A DNA stretch of 64,000 bases from Rhodeus uyekii (taxonomy: Eukaryota; Chordata; Actinopteri; Cypriniformes; Acheilognathidae). Shown here piece after piece: positions 37,089 through 46,940 of the stretch; position 1 is the first letter of the stretch, and each line of letters starts with the position of its first letter. The translations under genes and the position numbers were made by a program. Below the pieces are notes generated by a model. That model was not told where the DNA came from and did not search any database. It worked only from the letters and a program-made list of their open reading frames with translations. Location: assembly GCA_037043235.1 (NCBI GenBank), contig JAWRVZ010000154.1, forward strand, positions 1,151,001-1,215,000, given 5' to 3'.

Positions 37089-37578
37089 TGTAACAGAGGA
37101 CTCACAGGCAGGGATCCAATTGCAATGTCTTTATTAAGAATGGTCAATAATCCAGGCAGGGGTCACAAAGGCAGGCAGACAGTAGCAGAAACGTGGTACA
37201 GGCGGTGGTCAGGACAGGCAGCAGACAATCTCAAGCGTATATTCCAGGTACAGGTCGGGGCAGGCAGAGAAGGATCAGAAACGGGCAAACAGGCAAAACT
37301 GGTGACAGACAGACAGGAATTATAAACGCTTAGAAATGACAACCGGAGCTAGTCAAGACCTCGCCGTGAGTGTGTGTGTGAGGCAGTCCTTTATAGTCCA
37401 GGTAATGAGATAGGTAACAGGTGGCATGAACAAACAGACATGATAGAGTCCAGCTGTGTATGTGTAATCAGTGCAGTGTGATGGTTCCTGGGAAATGTAG
37501 TGTGTAGTGAAGTGTCAGTATAAGTGTGAGCTCCATCTGGTGGCCATGGAGGGGAGCGCAGAGCTCATATTCATAACA
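37089..37578 (-). repeat. LTR of the gag-only element
   Basis: Starts TGTTATGAATATG and ends CTCTGTTACA on the minus strand. It holds a TATAAA box (37395-37390), the start-proximal self-primer segment, and a TTAATAAAGACA polyadenylation-type signal near 37125-37135. Only one full LTR copy exists in the unit. Confidence 0.8.
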
Positions 37579-37918
37579 ATTACATATGCCAGGCTAGTAG
37601 TTGGCGCTGCACTTCATGAAACACTATAGACTGAACACATAATACTCATGGTATCACCGTTTTCATAAATATGACTTTTTGTTGTTTACGCAGAGACGAT
37701 GACAGTATTACTTTCAAAACGATTTTTCTCTTTAGAAAACCTGCTTTCAAAATAAAAGCTGTGTCAACCTTAACCAGCGACACGCAGCAACAAAACCATA
37801 CAATTCCATTCATTTCTAGTGATGTGACAAAGTTGAAATATGTTTAATGAGTGTTGTAAATGAGTGGCAACCAATAGGAGTGAAGTTAGTGGAGGGCACG
37901 TGTCACTAAATCCTGTTG
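37579..37918. other. No gene seen; left flank of the long L2 copy
   Basis: About 340 bases of AT-rich sequence with no coding motif. It contains CACGCAGCAACAAAACC and similar simple text. The L2 endonuclease reading becomes recognisable only from about 37919, so the LINE 5' end is probably truncated near there. Confidence 0.4.
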
Positions 37919-40677
37919 TGAAGTGTTTGACAGAAACTTGGCTAAAACCAGACGATTATATTACTTTAAATGAGTCCACCCCTCAAGATTACTGTTATAA
38001 ACATGAGCCTTGTCTGAAAGGTAAAGGAGGAGGTGTTGCTGTAATTTATAGTAACACGATCAGTACTGCTCAAAGGTCTAATTTGAAATATAATTCTTTT
38101 GAAGTGATGGTCCTCAATGTAAAATTATCTAGTGCAAGTAATAATTCCTGTTTAACTTTTGTGCTGGCTATTCTATACAGGCCACCAGGGCACCATACAG
38201 ACTTTATCAAAGAATTTGCTGATTTTCTCAGGATTAGTAATGTCTGCAGATAAAGTCATAATCGTCGGTGATTTTAACATCCATGTAGATAATGAAAAAG
38301 ACGCATTGGGAGTGGCATTTAGAGACATTTTAAACTCTATTGGAGTTACACAACATGTATCAGGACCCACTCATTCTCGTAATCATACTTTAGATCTAAT
38401 ATTGTCATATGGGATCAATGTTGATACTGTTCAAATTCTGCAGCAGAGCGATGACATCTCAGATCATTACTTAGTTGCGTGTAGATTACCTTTAGCCAAA
38501 GTCGAAAAACTAACTCCCTGTTATAAATATAGTAGAACTATCACTCCTAACACAAAAGATAGCTTTATAAATAATCTTCCCGATCAGTTTCATCTACTTA
38601 ACATCCCAGATAGCCTAGAAGAACTTGATGTTGCAACAGAAACTATAAACTCTCTCTTTTCCAGCACTTTAGACACTGTTGCTCCGTTACGCTTAAAGAA
38701 GATTAAAGAAAATAGTCCAACACCGTGGTACAACGAGCACACCCGGGCCCTCAAGAGAGCAGCCAGAAAAATGGAGCGGAGCTGGAAAAAAACTAAGCTA
38801 GAGGTTTTTCGCATTTCATGGAAAAACAGCTCTATTGCATTCAGAAAGGCCTTAAGATCAGCTAGATCTACTTACTTTTCTACCCTCTTAGAAGAAAACA
38901 AATACAACCCTAGGTATTTATTTGATACAGTGACTAAATTAACAAGAAATAAAGCCTCAACCCCAGATGCTTTAAATCAGCACAGCACTAATGACTTCAT
39001 GGACTTCTTTACTTGCAAAATTAATAATATTAGAGAGAAAATAATAAACATGCAACAGTCTACTACAATATTCCAAAATACAGTACATTTTAGTGTCCCT
39101 GAATAAAAATTCCAATCCTTCATTGCTATTGGGGAGGAAGAATTGTCTAAACTCGTTAAATCATCAAAATCAACAACATGTATGCTAGACCCAATACCGA
39201 CTAAGCTACTGAAAGAGATGCTTCCAGAAATCATAGATCCTATTCTTAATATAATTAATTCTTCTTTGTCATTAGGATACGTACCAAAAACTTTTAAGCT
39301 GGCAGTAATTAAACCGCTTATTAAAAAACCACAACTTGATCCTGCAGAATTAGTTAATTACAGGCCGATATCGAATCTACCTTTCTTGTCAAAGATTCTA
39401 GAAAAGGCAATATCTTTACAACTATGTTCCTTTCTAGAAAGAAACAGCATCTACGAGGATTTCCAGTCAGGATTTAGACCATATCATAGTACTGAGACTG
39501 CTCTCATTAGAGTTACAAATGATTTGCTTTTATCATCCGATCGTGGTTGTATCTCTCTGTTAGTGTTACTGGACCTTAGTGCTGCATTTGATACAATTGA
39601 CAACAAAATCCTTCTGAATAGACTTGAAAATTATGTTGGCATTAGTGGAGTTGCATTAGCCTGGTTCAAGTCATACTTATCTGAGCGTTATCAGTTTGTA
39701 GCAGTAAATGAGGAGATGTCATATCGGTCACGGGTTCAGTATGGAGTTCCTCAAGGTTCAGTACTAGGACCATTGCTTTTCACCCTGTACATGCTTCCTT
39801 TGGGTGCAGTTATTAGGAAGCATGGCATTAGCTTTCATTGTTACGCTGATGATACTCAGCTCTATATTTCTTCTCATCCTGATGAAACGAACAAATTCAC
39901 TAAATTAACAGAATGCATAACCGATATAAAAAATTGGATGACTAATAACTTTCTAATTCTGAAAAAACAGAGATTCTAATTATTAGACCAAAAAGTTCAG
40001 CACATAATAATCTAGACTACTGTCTAACACTCGATGGCTGCTCTGTCAAGTCTTCGTCGTCAGTTAGAAACCTGGGTGTGCTCTTTGATACCAATCTTTC
40101 ATTTGAAAGTCATGTTTCTAGCATCAGTAAAACGGCGTTCTTCCATCTTAAAAATATATCTAAATTGCGACATATGCTATCTAAGACAAATGCAGAAAAG
40201 TTAGTTCATGCGTTCATGAGATCAAGGCTAGATTATTGTAATGCTTTACTAGGTGGTTGCCCTGCACGCTTAATAAACAAATTCCAGCTGGTCCAAAATA
40301 CAGCAGCTCGAGTTCTTACTAGAACCAGGAAGTATGAGCATATTAGTCCAGTTCTGTCCAACCTGCACTGGCTTCCTATTAAACACCGAATACATTTTAA
40401 AATCTTGCTAATTACTTACAAAGCATTAAATGGTTTAGCTCCACAGTACTTGAGCGATCTCTTAACACATTATAGTCCTTCACGTCTATTGCAATCCCAA
40501 AATACTGACCAGCTTATAATACCTAGAATATCAAAGTCAACTGCTGGCGGGCGATCCTTTTCCTATTTAGCTCCTAATCTCTGGAACAGTCTTCCTATTA
40601 CAGTTCGGGAAGCAGACACACTCTGTCAGTTTAAATGTAGACTAAAAACACATCTTTTCAACCTGGCATACACATAA
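37919..40677 (+). pseudogene. L2 ORF2: APE endonuclease and reverse transcriptase, broken
   Basis: ORF2 nicks DNA and copies the LINE RNA at the nick. The endonuclease runs from LTETWLKPDDY (37930) through ILYRPPGHHTDF (38170) and VGDFNIHVDN (38260) to DHYLVACRLPLA (38465). RT shows NYRPISNLPFLSKILEK, FQSGFRPYHSTETAL, LLDLSAAFDTIDN (motif A), YGVPQGSVLGPLLFTLYM and CYADDTQLYI (39841; catalytic YADD intact). The C-terminal domain ends LFNLAYT at 40674. Three lesions break it: a one-base frameshift near 38237, a TAA stop at 39104-39106 and a frameshift near 39965. All catalytic boxes otherwise look normal, so inactivation is fairly recent. Confidence 0.93.
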
Positions 40678-41346
40678 CACATTATACATACATTTTTAAT
40701 CCAAATCATGTAAAATGATTGATAGGCTGCATAATTTAGATAAGCCGGAACCGGGAACATTCCCATAACACCTGATGTACACGATACATCAGAAGAAGAA
40801 TGGCATCTACGCTGATATTGGTCTCTGTTTATTCCGAGGTTACCGTGGTCAGCCGGATCCGGGCCGTATCCAGATCAGATGAAGGACCTGGACACGAGCA
40901 CAGCACTGCCCTGAAGTGTCTGCGGAGACCGTGACTCTTCTGGACCCTCCCCTGTGACGATCATGAACCCATCTCTAACCGGACCAAATTGGACTTCATA
41001 TTGGACTTGAATTGTTGTATAATAATCATGCACGGTTTGGCTGTTGGCCAGAGGAGAACTGGTCCCCCAACTGAGCCTGGTTTCTCCCAAGGTTTTTTCT
41101 CCATTCTATTCTTCATTCGTTACGTCACCTGCCGGAGATTTGGTTCCTTGCCGCTGTCGCCTATGGCTTGCTCAGTTGGGGAAACTTAACACTTAAAATT
41201 CATCAATTGTATTGATTCGCCTGCTCTTTTGGGGCTTCTGTTCAGCCAAACAAACTTTGTTTATATTGTTTTCCTGTAAAGCTGCTTTGAAACAATCTAC
41301 ATTGTAAAAAGCGCTATATAAATAAAGGTGACTTGACTTGACTTGA
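37919..41346 (+). mobile_element. Long L2-clade LINE copy
   Basis: Holds most of ORF2 (endonuclease plus RT) and the full 3' untranslated part. It ends GCGCTATATAAATAAAGG followed by a TGACTTGACTTGACTTGA tail, the short-repeat tail typical of L2-clade LINEs. It is 5'-truncated within the endonuclease. The same 3' end occurs at 12148, 25254, 30166 and 43185 in this window, making this the most repeated family here. The next element, a DIRS, begins 55 bases downstream. Confidence 0.93.
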
Positions 41347-41401
41347 AGTGTCGGCGCCAGGATGGAGAAGTTCATTTTAGCAGTCAGCAACTTGACCTTC
41401 A

Positions 41402-41592
41402 ACCTTTCAGGGAACTTGAGCTGCGTCAAAGCGCTTGGGGAAATACCCTGACGTCAGTCACGTGAAGATCTGTGCAACCAATGAGAGACGAAGGCGTGTG
41501 AATGCGTCACCGCCGGCGACGTGCCGGTGACGTCATGAGAGAGCATAAAGGCACGCCGAAACCCGGAAGCGACAGCTCTGAGTGTCTTCAGC
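41402..41592 (+). repeat. DIRS copy 2 left inverted repeat with CRE-like sites
   Basis: Reverse complement of most of 45940-46110. It holds two perfect TGACGTCA palindromes (41449-41456, 41528-41535), a CACGTG E-box (41459-41464) and a GCATAAAGGC TATA-like segment near 41543, all upstream of the Gag-like ORF. This is a plausible promoter with CREB/ATF-type sites, by motif only. Confidence 0.88.
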
Positions 41593-41691
41593 GTGCTGTG
41601 TGTTTGAGAGTGCTTTAGTTTCTCCTGCTAGTTTAAAAAGTTAGGGGAAAAAAAGTTTTTGTGTGTGATAAATATAAAGAAAAAAAAATAA

Positions 41692-41701
41692 TAATAATAA
41701 A

Positions 41702-41745
<44 letters not shown>
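41692..41745. repeat. A-rich and (TA)n tract in the DIRS copy 2 leader
   Basis: AATAATAATAAAAAAAAAA followed by about 18 TA units just before the ATG at 41747. It lies in the 5' leader of the Gag-like ORF. Confidence 0.9.
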
Positions 41746-41746
<1 letters not shown>

Positions 41747-41748
<2 letters not shown>

Positions 41749-42536
41749 GGTGAACAAGCAGACATTTAAGCCGTGTGTTTTTCCCTGTCCGCTTTTTATA
41801 ACGGGCAGGGATACACATGGTCTGTGCGTTGTCTGTCTGGGGCCGGAGCACGCTCGGTCGGCGCTCGAGAGCGGCAGCTGTGAGGACTGCGAGAAGTTCT
41901 CATTGCGCACACTCCGCTCCCGCCTGGCGGTCTTTAACGAGGGCGCTCAGGCTCGCGTTCCCCAAGGTTCGTGCTGGGGCTCCGGCACTGACTTTGTCTA
42001 GTTCTGAGGAGCTAGATGTAGGTAGTGTCGATCCGGTCGAGGAGGATTCGCCACCCTCCTCGCCGGCATCTGAGGAGCTAGTTGAGGATGTGGCGCATGC
42101 GGTCTCTCGTCTGGATATTGATTGGCCGGCGGAGACCAGGAGCACTCGCCCTAAAAAGAGTATGTTGGACGAGCACTACCTGCCTGCTCACGTCACTCCC
42201 CAGCGCCGGGCCAGGCCTTTCCTTCCTGATCTCCACACTGAGGTGTCGAGGTCATGGAGAAAGCCAGCCTCCGACAGAGTACATACACCGCAGAGTGCTA
42301 TGTATGCCACTCTTGTCGGGGCTCAGCCCTAAGGTTATGGAGGAATGCCGAAAGTGGACGAGGCTCTCTCGCAAATGTTTTGCCTTCCCTCAAAAAACTG
42401 TTCCGACCTTGTTCCCCAGTCGGCATCCTTGCTCAAAGCCCCGGCGCTCCCCACCAAACCGATGCGCCTCACGTCGTCTTTGGTGGGAAAAGCATACTCT
42501 GCCTCCAGCCAGGCTGCAGCGTGTTTGCCTCCGTAG
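41747..42536 (+). pseudogene. DIRS copy 2 Gag-like ORF
   Basis: Starts MVNKQTFKPCVFPCPLF, then ITGRDTHGLCVVCLGPEHA and a cysteine pair (GSCEDCEKF), matching the first ORF of copy 1. A frame change near 41985 moves the reading to SSEELDVGSVDPVEEDSPPS, an acidic serine-rich stretch, and on to KSMLDEHYLPAHVTPQ near 42180. A stop near 42330 and another frame (PKVDEALSQMFCLPSKN, 42345-42536) follow. Broken in at least two places and truncated at a deletion junction near 42537. Confidence 0.8.
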
Positions 42537-42883
42537 AGAACTCTCACTGCCCTCTGTGGTTCTCGCTAACACATCCAGCGCCTCTGGGGCAGGATGCTAT
42601 GGTACATACGTGGCCGAGGCTACGCCTGTACGCCTTTCCCCCGATCGCTCTGCTCCCGGGAGTTCTGGCCAAAGTTCGCCGGGACAAGGTCCATCTCACG
42701 CTAGTGGCCCCCCACTGGCCTACCAGAATATGGTTCTCGGACCTCGTGTCCCTCCTCGACGGAGTCCCCTGGGAGATTCCGATCAGGAGGGACCTACTGT
42801 CCCAGGCGGAGGGTTGCATTCTTTACCCCCGCCCAGAGCTAATGAAGCTGTGGGTCTGGCCCCTGAGGGGGTCCAGCTCATAG
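42537..42883 (+). pseudogene. DIRS copy 2 RNase H-to-recombinase linker remnant
   Basis: Reads ENSHCPLWFSLTHPAP, RLRLYAFPPIALLPGVLAKV, LVAPHWPTRIWFSDL and PIRRDLLSQAEGCILYPRPE. This conserved segment follows RNase H in fish DIRS elements. It joins directly to Gag sequence upstream, so RT and the RNase H core are deleted. Copy 1 instead keeps RT but lacks this part. Confidence 0.85.
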
Positions 42884-43231
42884 GATCCGGTCTCTCAGCC
42901 GAGGTTGTAGAGACCATTCTTCAGTCCAGAGCTCCCTCCACGAGGAAACTTTACGCCTTGAAGTGGAAACTTTTCGTGTCTTGGTGTAGCGAGAGGCAGG
43001 TGAACCCAGTTACCTGTCAGGTTGGCAAAGTGCTGGAGTTCCTGCAGGAAAGATTTGCGGCAGGGCTGTCCCCCTCCACCTTGAAGGTCTATGTGGCTGC
43101 CATAAGGGCTTGCCATGTACCTCTGGGTGGGGTGTCCTTGGGCAGGGACCCCCTAGTCACTCGTTTCCTCCGTGGCACACTAAGTCAAGTCAAGTCACCT
43201 TTATTTATATAGTGCTTTTTACAATGTAGAT

Positions 43232-44621
43232 CAGGGGTGCCCAAACTTTTTCCTATGAAGGGCCAAAAATCAAACTTGATTGAGAGCCGTGGGCCAAAAG
43301 TAAATTTTGCATCATAAATCAAACTGTATTACATTAAAGTTGCTATGGGTTTATTTATTTCATAATATTTAAAATAAATATAAAACAACTTTAATCTGAT
43401 TAACTAATGCAGTTTTTTTTCTAAAGCTTTGCATTTTAATGAACAATTTAAATGGGCAAAAATCCCCAGGTGTTCAATGTAAAATACAGTTCAATGCCTA
43501 TGTGGTTGCAATGTCAGTGACCTAATGAGAGATATGAAGCTGGTCCTTACTTTTCAGAAGTTTTTCAAGATTGGTCTGTAGCTGACTTACAGACAAAGAC
43601 AATATTTTATATAGGTGAGAGTCAGTTATTTGGCTTCTTAGTTTACTCTTGTTCAAGTTCATCAGACTGAAAGTCATCGCCGATTTTTCAAAAATATTGA
43701 TCAAAAAATAAAATTTCAAAAATACCGCCATGTACAGCCGTATTGCGTAAAGCAGCGTTGCTTAATCGTGATGCGAGAGAAACGGTTTCCCAGCCAGGAT
43801 GACAGACAGAGAGAAACTATCTGAGGCTTTGCACACGCCCACGGCACTCAGACAAGACACGTGATTGGTTCCCGGCGCGAGCTTGACCAATGAGAGCACG
43901 AGGGGAGGTATCCCGTGAGCTGATTGGCTGATCCTACTTTCAACTATAGCGATAGTTCCGGTCCACATTAACCGCAATAAACGAGGGATCGCTGTACTGC
44001 CAAACAGAGATAGCATCACTGATGAATGATGATGAAGGATGTAGTAGCGCGCTCTGTTCAAATCGAAGTCCAGTGAGCTGCTCTTGCACCCCTGCTGTTT
44101 TGGCGTCTCGCCGCTGTACTTTGAGAAAGCTGCACAATGTTTTGTTTCATAATGACGCCGGATATTGTACTCCTTTAAAAACAGCAACAGACTATTTTCA
44201 AACTAGACATACTGCCTTTGATTTGACTTCTGTGAATAAAAACCCATCTTCCACAGGTTTAAAAAAAAAAATCTCTATATTAAAAATATCTAATATATAA
44301 TGTCTGTGTGCCACTGCCTTGATTTCTCCATTATTGCGTTTAATTTGTTGACGTTTATTGACGTCATGTGTTGCAAAGCACGCAGTATTGCGCCGCGCCT
44401 TGAATTGCGCATTTACAATAAAAAAATAAATAAAATGTACCTTTTTTACATTTAATTTCAGTTTACTCTGTTGTAGTTCAACTATAAAACAAACAAAATT
44501 GTTATGTCAAATTAGAAATGACAATCTGTGTCTAAGGTATCTCTTGCGCGCTCTCTTTCTTTCTCTCTCTCTCTCCTCGGACAGTACGGCGGGCCCGCAG
44601 GCCCTAGTTTTGGCACCTCTG
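43232..44621 (-). mobile_element. hAT element inserted in the L2
   Basis: A 1390-bp insertion with ends CAGGGGTGCCCAAACTTTTT and, on the other strand, CAGAGGTGCCAAAACTAGGG. It is flanked by a perfect 8-bp duplication ATGTAGAT (43224-43231 and 44622-44629), the hAT signature. The plus strand near 43260 has GGGCCAAAAATC, typical of fish Charlie-like ends. It carries only a fragment of transposase, so it was mobilised by a relative. Confidence 0.95.
44080..44187 (-). pseudogene. hAT transposase BED zinc-finger remnant
   Basis: The minus frame starts MLFLKEYNIRRHYETKHCA followed by FSKYSGE. In Charlie-type hAT transposases the BED finger ends VFKEYNIRRHYETKH, where the spaced histidines (H-x4-H) bind zinc. 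The preceding cysteine pair is not visible and the frame continues into unrelated sequence after about 35 residues, so only a scrap of the DNA-binding domain remains. Confidence 0.75.
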
Positions 44622-45811
44622 ATGTAGATTGTTTCAAAGCAGCTTTACAGGAAAAACAATATAAACAAAGTTTGTTTGGCTGAACAGAAGCCCCAAAAGA
44701 GCAGGTGAATCAATATAATTGATGAATTTTAAGTGTTAAGTTTCCCCAACCATAGGCGACAGCGGCAAGGAACCAAAACTCCGGCAGGTGACGTAACGAA
44801 TGAAGAATAGAATAAAGAAAAAACCTTGGGAGAAACTCAGATTGATTTCTCCGTCTCTCTCTATGACTCTTCTGATCAGCTTCGCGCTAAACTCAAGCAA
44901 GGGGCGGAGCCAACACTAAAAGGTCTGATTGGTTCTAACATTTTTCTTCCATTAACTCAAATATATGCACACACTTTTGTATAAATCTGAATTATACATA
45001 AAGCAAATCATTATAAACAAACAAAAATAAATATTTGTAAAATAATTAATTAACCAGGGTTACACATGCTTCCTAGTAACTGCACCCAAAGGAAGCATGT
45101 ACAGAGTGAAAAGCAATGGTCCTAGCACTGAACCTTGAGGAACTCCATATTGAACCCATGACCGATACGACACTAAGGTTGAGACCTGCGGCACAGATCA
45201 GGGTACCTGCCTGGGACTTGTCTTTGGTACTCCAAGGCCTGTCCCAGGCACCCTTTGAACCATTAGAGGAGCTCCCTATCAAGCTCCTCTCTCTTAAGAC
45301 CCTTCTTTTGCTGGCTATCACCTCGCTCAAGAGGGTCGGGGACCTTTAGGCCCTCTCGGTGGCTCCCTCATGCCTCGAGTTCGCATCCGGGATGGCGAAA
45401 GCCTTTCTCCACCCGAGGCCAGGCTATGTGCCCAAAGTTCCCACTAATGTGGCTCGGTCTATCACGACGCTTACGTCTTCAGGACTGCCACCTGGCGTAA
45501 GTCGGACCAACTGTTCGTTTGCTTTAGGGTCCCTAAGGGGGCTCCAGCTTCCAAGCAAACCCTAAGCAGATGGATAGTCGGCCGGACATGCTTCTCCTTT
45601 GAGGGTCCGGGCCAACTTCACTCGGAGCGTGGCAGCATCCAAGGCTCTCCTCTCTGGAGTTTCCTTGTCTGATGTCTGGCTGGTCCTCAGCGCACACATT
45701 CATGAGGTTTTACCAACTGGACCTCGTTTCCGCCCCAGGAACCAGGGTTCTCTCTCAGTGAGCTGGGACACACACCTATGCCGGCGTCGCTGAGGTGGCG
45801 TTGGTATAGCG

Positions 45812-45909
45812 TTCCCCAAGCACTTCGACGCAGCTCGAGTTCCCTGAAAGGGAACGTCTCGGGTTACGTACGTAACCCTGGTTCCCTGAGGGGAACGAGA
45901 CGCTGCGTC
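45812..45909. repeat. DIRS copy 2 internal complementary region
   Basis: The first half (with GAGTTCCCTGAAAGGGAAC) is the reverse complement of the left outer end near 41402-41440. The second half (GTCTCGGGTTACGTACG, CCTGAGGGGAACGAGACGC) mirrors the right outer end at 46100-46162. Confidence 0.9.
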
Positions 45910-45939
45910 TTTGCCTCAGCTCCTTGCGCCTCCGGGCCC

Positions 45940-46162
45940 GCTTCAGACACTCTTTAGCTGTCGCTTCCGGGTTTCGGCGTGCCTTTAAGCTCTCTCATGA
46001 CGTCACCGGCACATCGCCGGCGGTGACGCATTCACACGCGTTCGTCTCTCATTGGTTGCACAGATCTTCACGTGACTGACGTCAGGGTATTTCCCCAAGC
46101 GCTTCGACGCAGCGTCTCGTTCCCCTCAGGGAACCAGGGTTACATACGTAACCCAAGACGTT
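45940..46162 (-). repeat. DIRS copy 2 right inverted repeat
   Basis: Mirrors 41402-41592, again with both TGACGTCA sites (46000-46007 and 46078-46085 approximately). The outermost part, CAGGGTTACATACGTAACCC, is unique to this end and is repeated inverted in the internal complementary region. Confidence 0.88.
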
Positions 46163-46883
46163 TTCTCATTGAATATCTAGTACCTCAATGCATCCTATTA
46201 CACAAGAAAACACTGTTTTATGTTAGTTCTAAAAAACAACGATTAACACGGCCATTTAAATGTCTTAGAACATCCCAAAATGTGTCTTCACGTTTAAGAG
46301 AGCAGTTAAGGTGCCTCACAATAAAAGATGCCAATAAACACCAAGAAAAATGTTGACAGAACCGTAACGTGACATTGTTATATTCACATTTAGCCATGAG
46401 CTACATTTCATTGTTTCACAACGTCCGTCCGGACTGATAAGATTTCAGTGGAATAATCATATTTCGAGGCAAAACATAAACCTTTTCAAAACAAATACCT
46501 AATCAGATTTATCGCTCTTATGTTTTTACGACACCCAAGATTGCATCTCTAATTCAGCATTATAGGCTTAAAAACAATCTGGAATATCTTGTTCAATATC
46601 TTAGAAAATGAGAAGAAATAACTTGAAATCTGATACCCAGAGGATGGAAACAAAGAAAACGAGGATGAGATATTATCTTTAATTCTAATTATCCTGAATA
46701 TTGCATTGCTTTTTCCGAATGGATTTTGTTCACGGTTCATGGCAATGGAAGGATGTGTGAGAACGGCATTAGGAGGAGTGCAGTGTGTTGGCTGAGGGAC
46801 TTGTGCGTCTGAAGCTCGGCCTGCGCAGTATGACTAGCACAGACTGTCACCTCCTGTAGAGCAGCCCAGCAGAGCATTCTTAC
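46163..46883. other. No gene seen; probable intron 3' of the exon candidate
   Basis: AT-rich, no recognisable repeat. On the minus strand this follows the donor of the 46884-46940 exon candidate and so would be intron. Confidence 0.4.
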
Positions 46884-46940
46884 CTCTGACAGCTGTATGC
46901 CGACACCATCCACCATGACGCCCACTCCACAGGAGAGATC
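46884..46940 (-). CDS. Candidate 57-bp internal exon of an unidentified host gene
   Basis: On the minus strand a long pyrimidine tract (CTCTTTTTGCTC, CTTCGCTCTTTTCCTCC) leads to TTCTAG, then 57 bases, then the donor GAG|GTAAGA, which matches the vertebrate consensus at 8 of 9 positions. The length is a multiple of three. In the frame starting at the first base it reads DLSCGVGVMVDGVGIQLSE, but the other two frames are also open and the phase cannot be fixed without neighbouring exons. I do not recognise the protein. The surrounding sequence is not a known repeat. If real, this shows that much of the window is intron of a minus-strand gene. Confidence 0.5.

Larger units (their letters stand above)
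36182..37578 (-). mobile_element. Gag-only LTR element with inverted U3 ends
   Basis: The unit of 1397 bp is flanked by the 5-bp repeat ATTAC (36177-36181 and 37579-37583). On the minus strand it has an LTR of about 490 bp (37578 down to 37089), a primer-binding segment and a gag-like ORF. In place of a direct 3' LTR it has a 191-bp inverted copy of the first part of its own LTR (36182-36372). By eye the two 191-bp arms (36182-36372 and 37388-37578) are identical and both start TGTTATGAATATGAGC. No pol genes are present, so it depends on another element's enzymes. The 5-bp duplication and TG...CA ends point to a Ty3-type integrase. Confidence 0.88.
43185..45169 (-). mobile_element. L2 LINE copy inserted in the DIRS recombinase
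   Basis: The minus-strand copy has its GACTTGACTTGA tail at 43185-43196 and its 5' end at 45169, within the RT region (TATGGAGTTCCTCAAGG near 45140). It is flanked by the 8-bp duplication ACACTAAG (43177-43184 and 45170-45177). The ORF2 C-terminus is absent: a segment at about 44841-45066 that I cannot match to L2 joins the 3' untranslated part to the RT end. It is itself split by the hAT at 43232-44621. Confidence 0.9.
42884..45800 (+). pseudogene. DIRS copy 2 tyrosine recombinase, split by L2
   Basis: The N-terminal part (42884-43184) reads SAEVVETILQSRAPSTRKLY, ALKWKLFVSWCSE and FAAGLSPSTLKVYVAAIRAC, ending FLRGTL at the L2 border. The reading resumes at 45178 with LRLRPAAQIRVPAWDLSLVL, then LLLLAITSLKRVGDL and a stop, then CLEFASGMAKAFLHPRPGYV. 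The C-terminal part has VRANFTRSVAASKALLSG (45602); the usual H-x-x-R here reads N-x-x-R, so the catalytic histidine is lost. Inactive for several independent reasons. Confidence 0.85.
41402..46162 (+). mobile_element. DIRS-type retrotransposon, copy 2 (deleted and interrupted)
   Basis: Bounded by inverted repeats (41402-41592, 45940-46162) with an internal complementary region (45812-45909). The coding remnants run forward: Gag-like ORF, RNase H/linker, tyrosine recombinase. The whole RT domain is missing between Gag and the linker near 42537. An L2 copy (43185-45169) splits the recombinase, and a hAT (43232-44621) splits that L2. The ends share the ACGTCTCGGGTTACGTACG motif type with copy 1, but the repeat bodies differ, so the two are distinct subfamilies. 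Confidence 0.92.
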
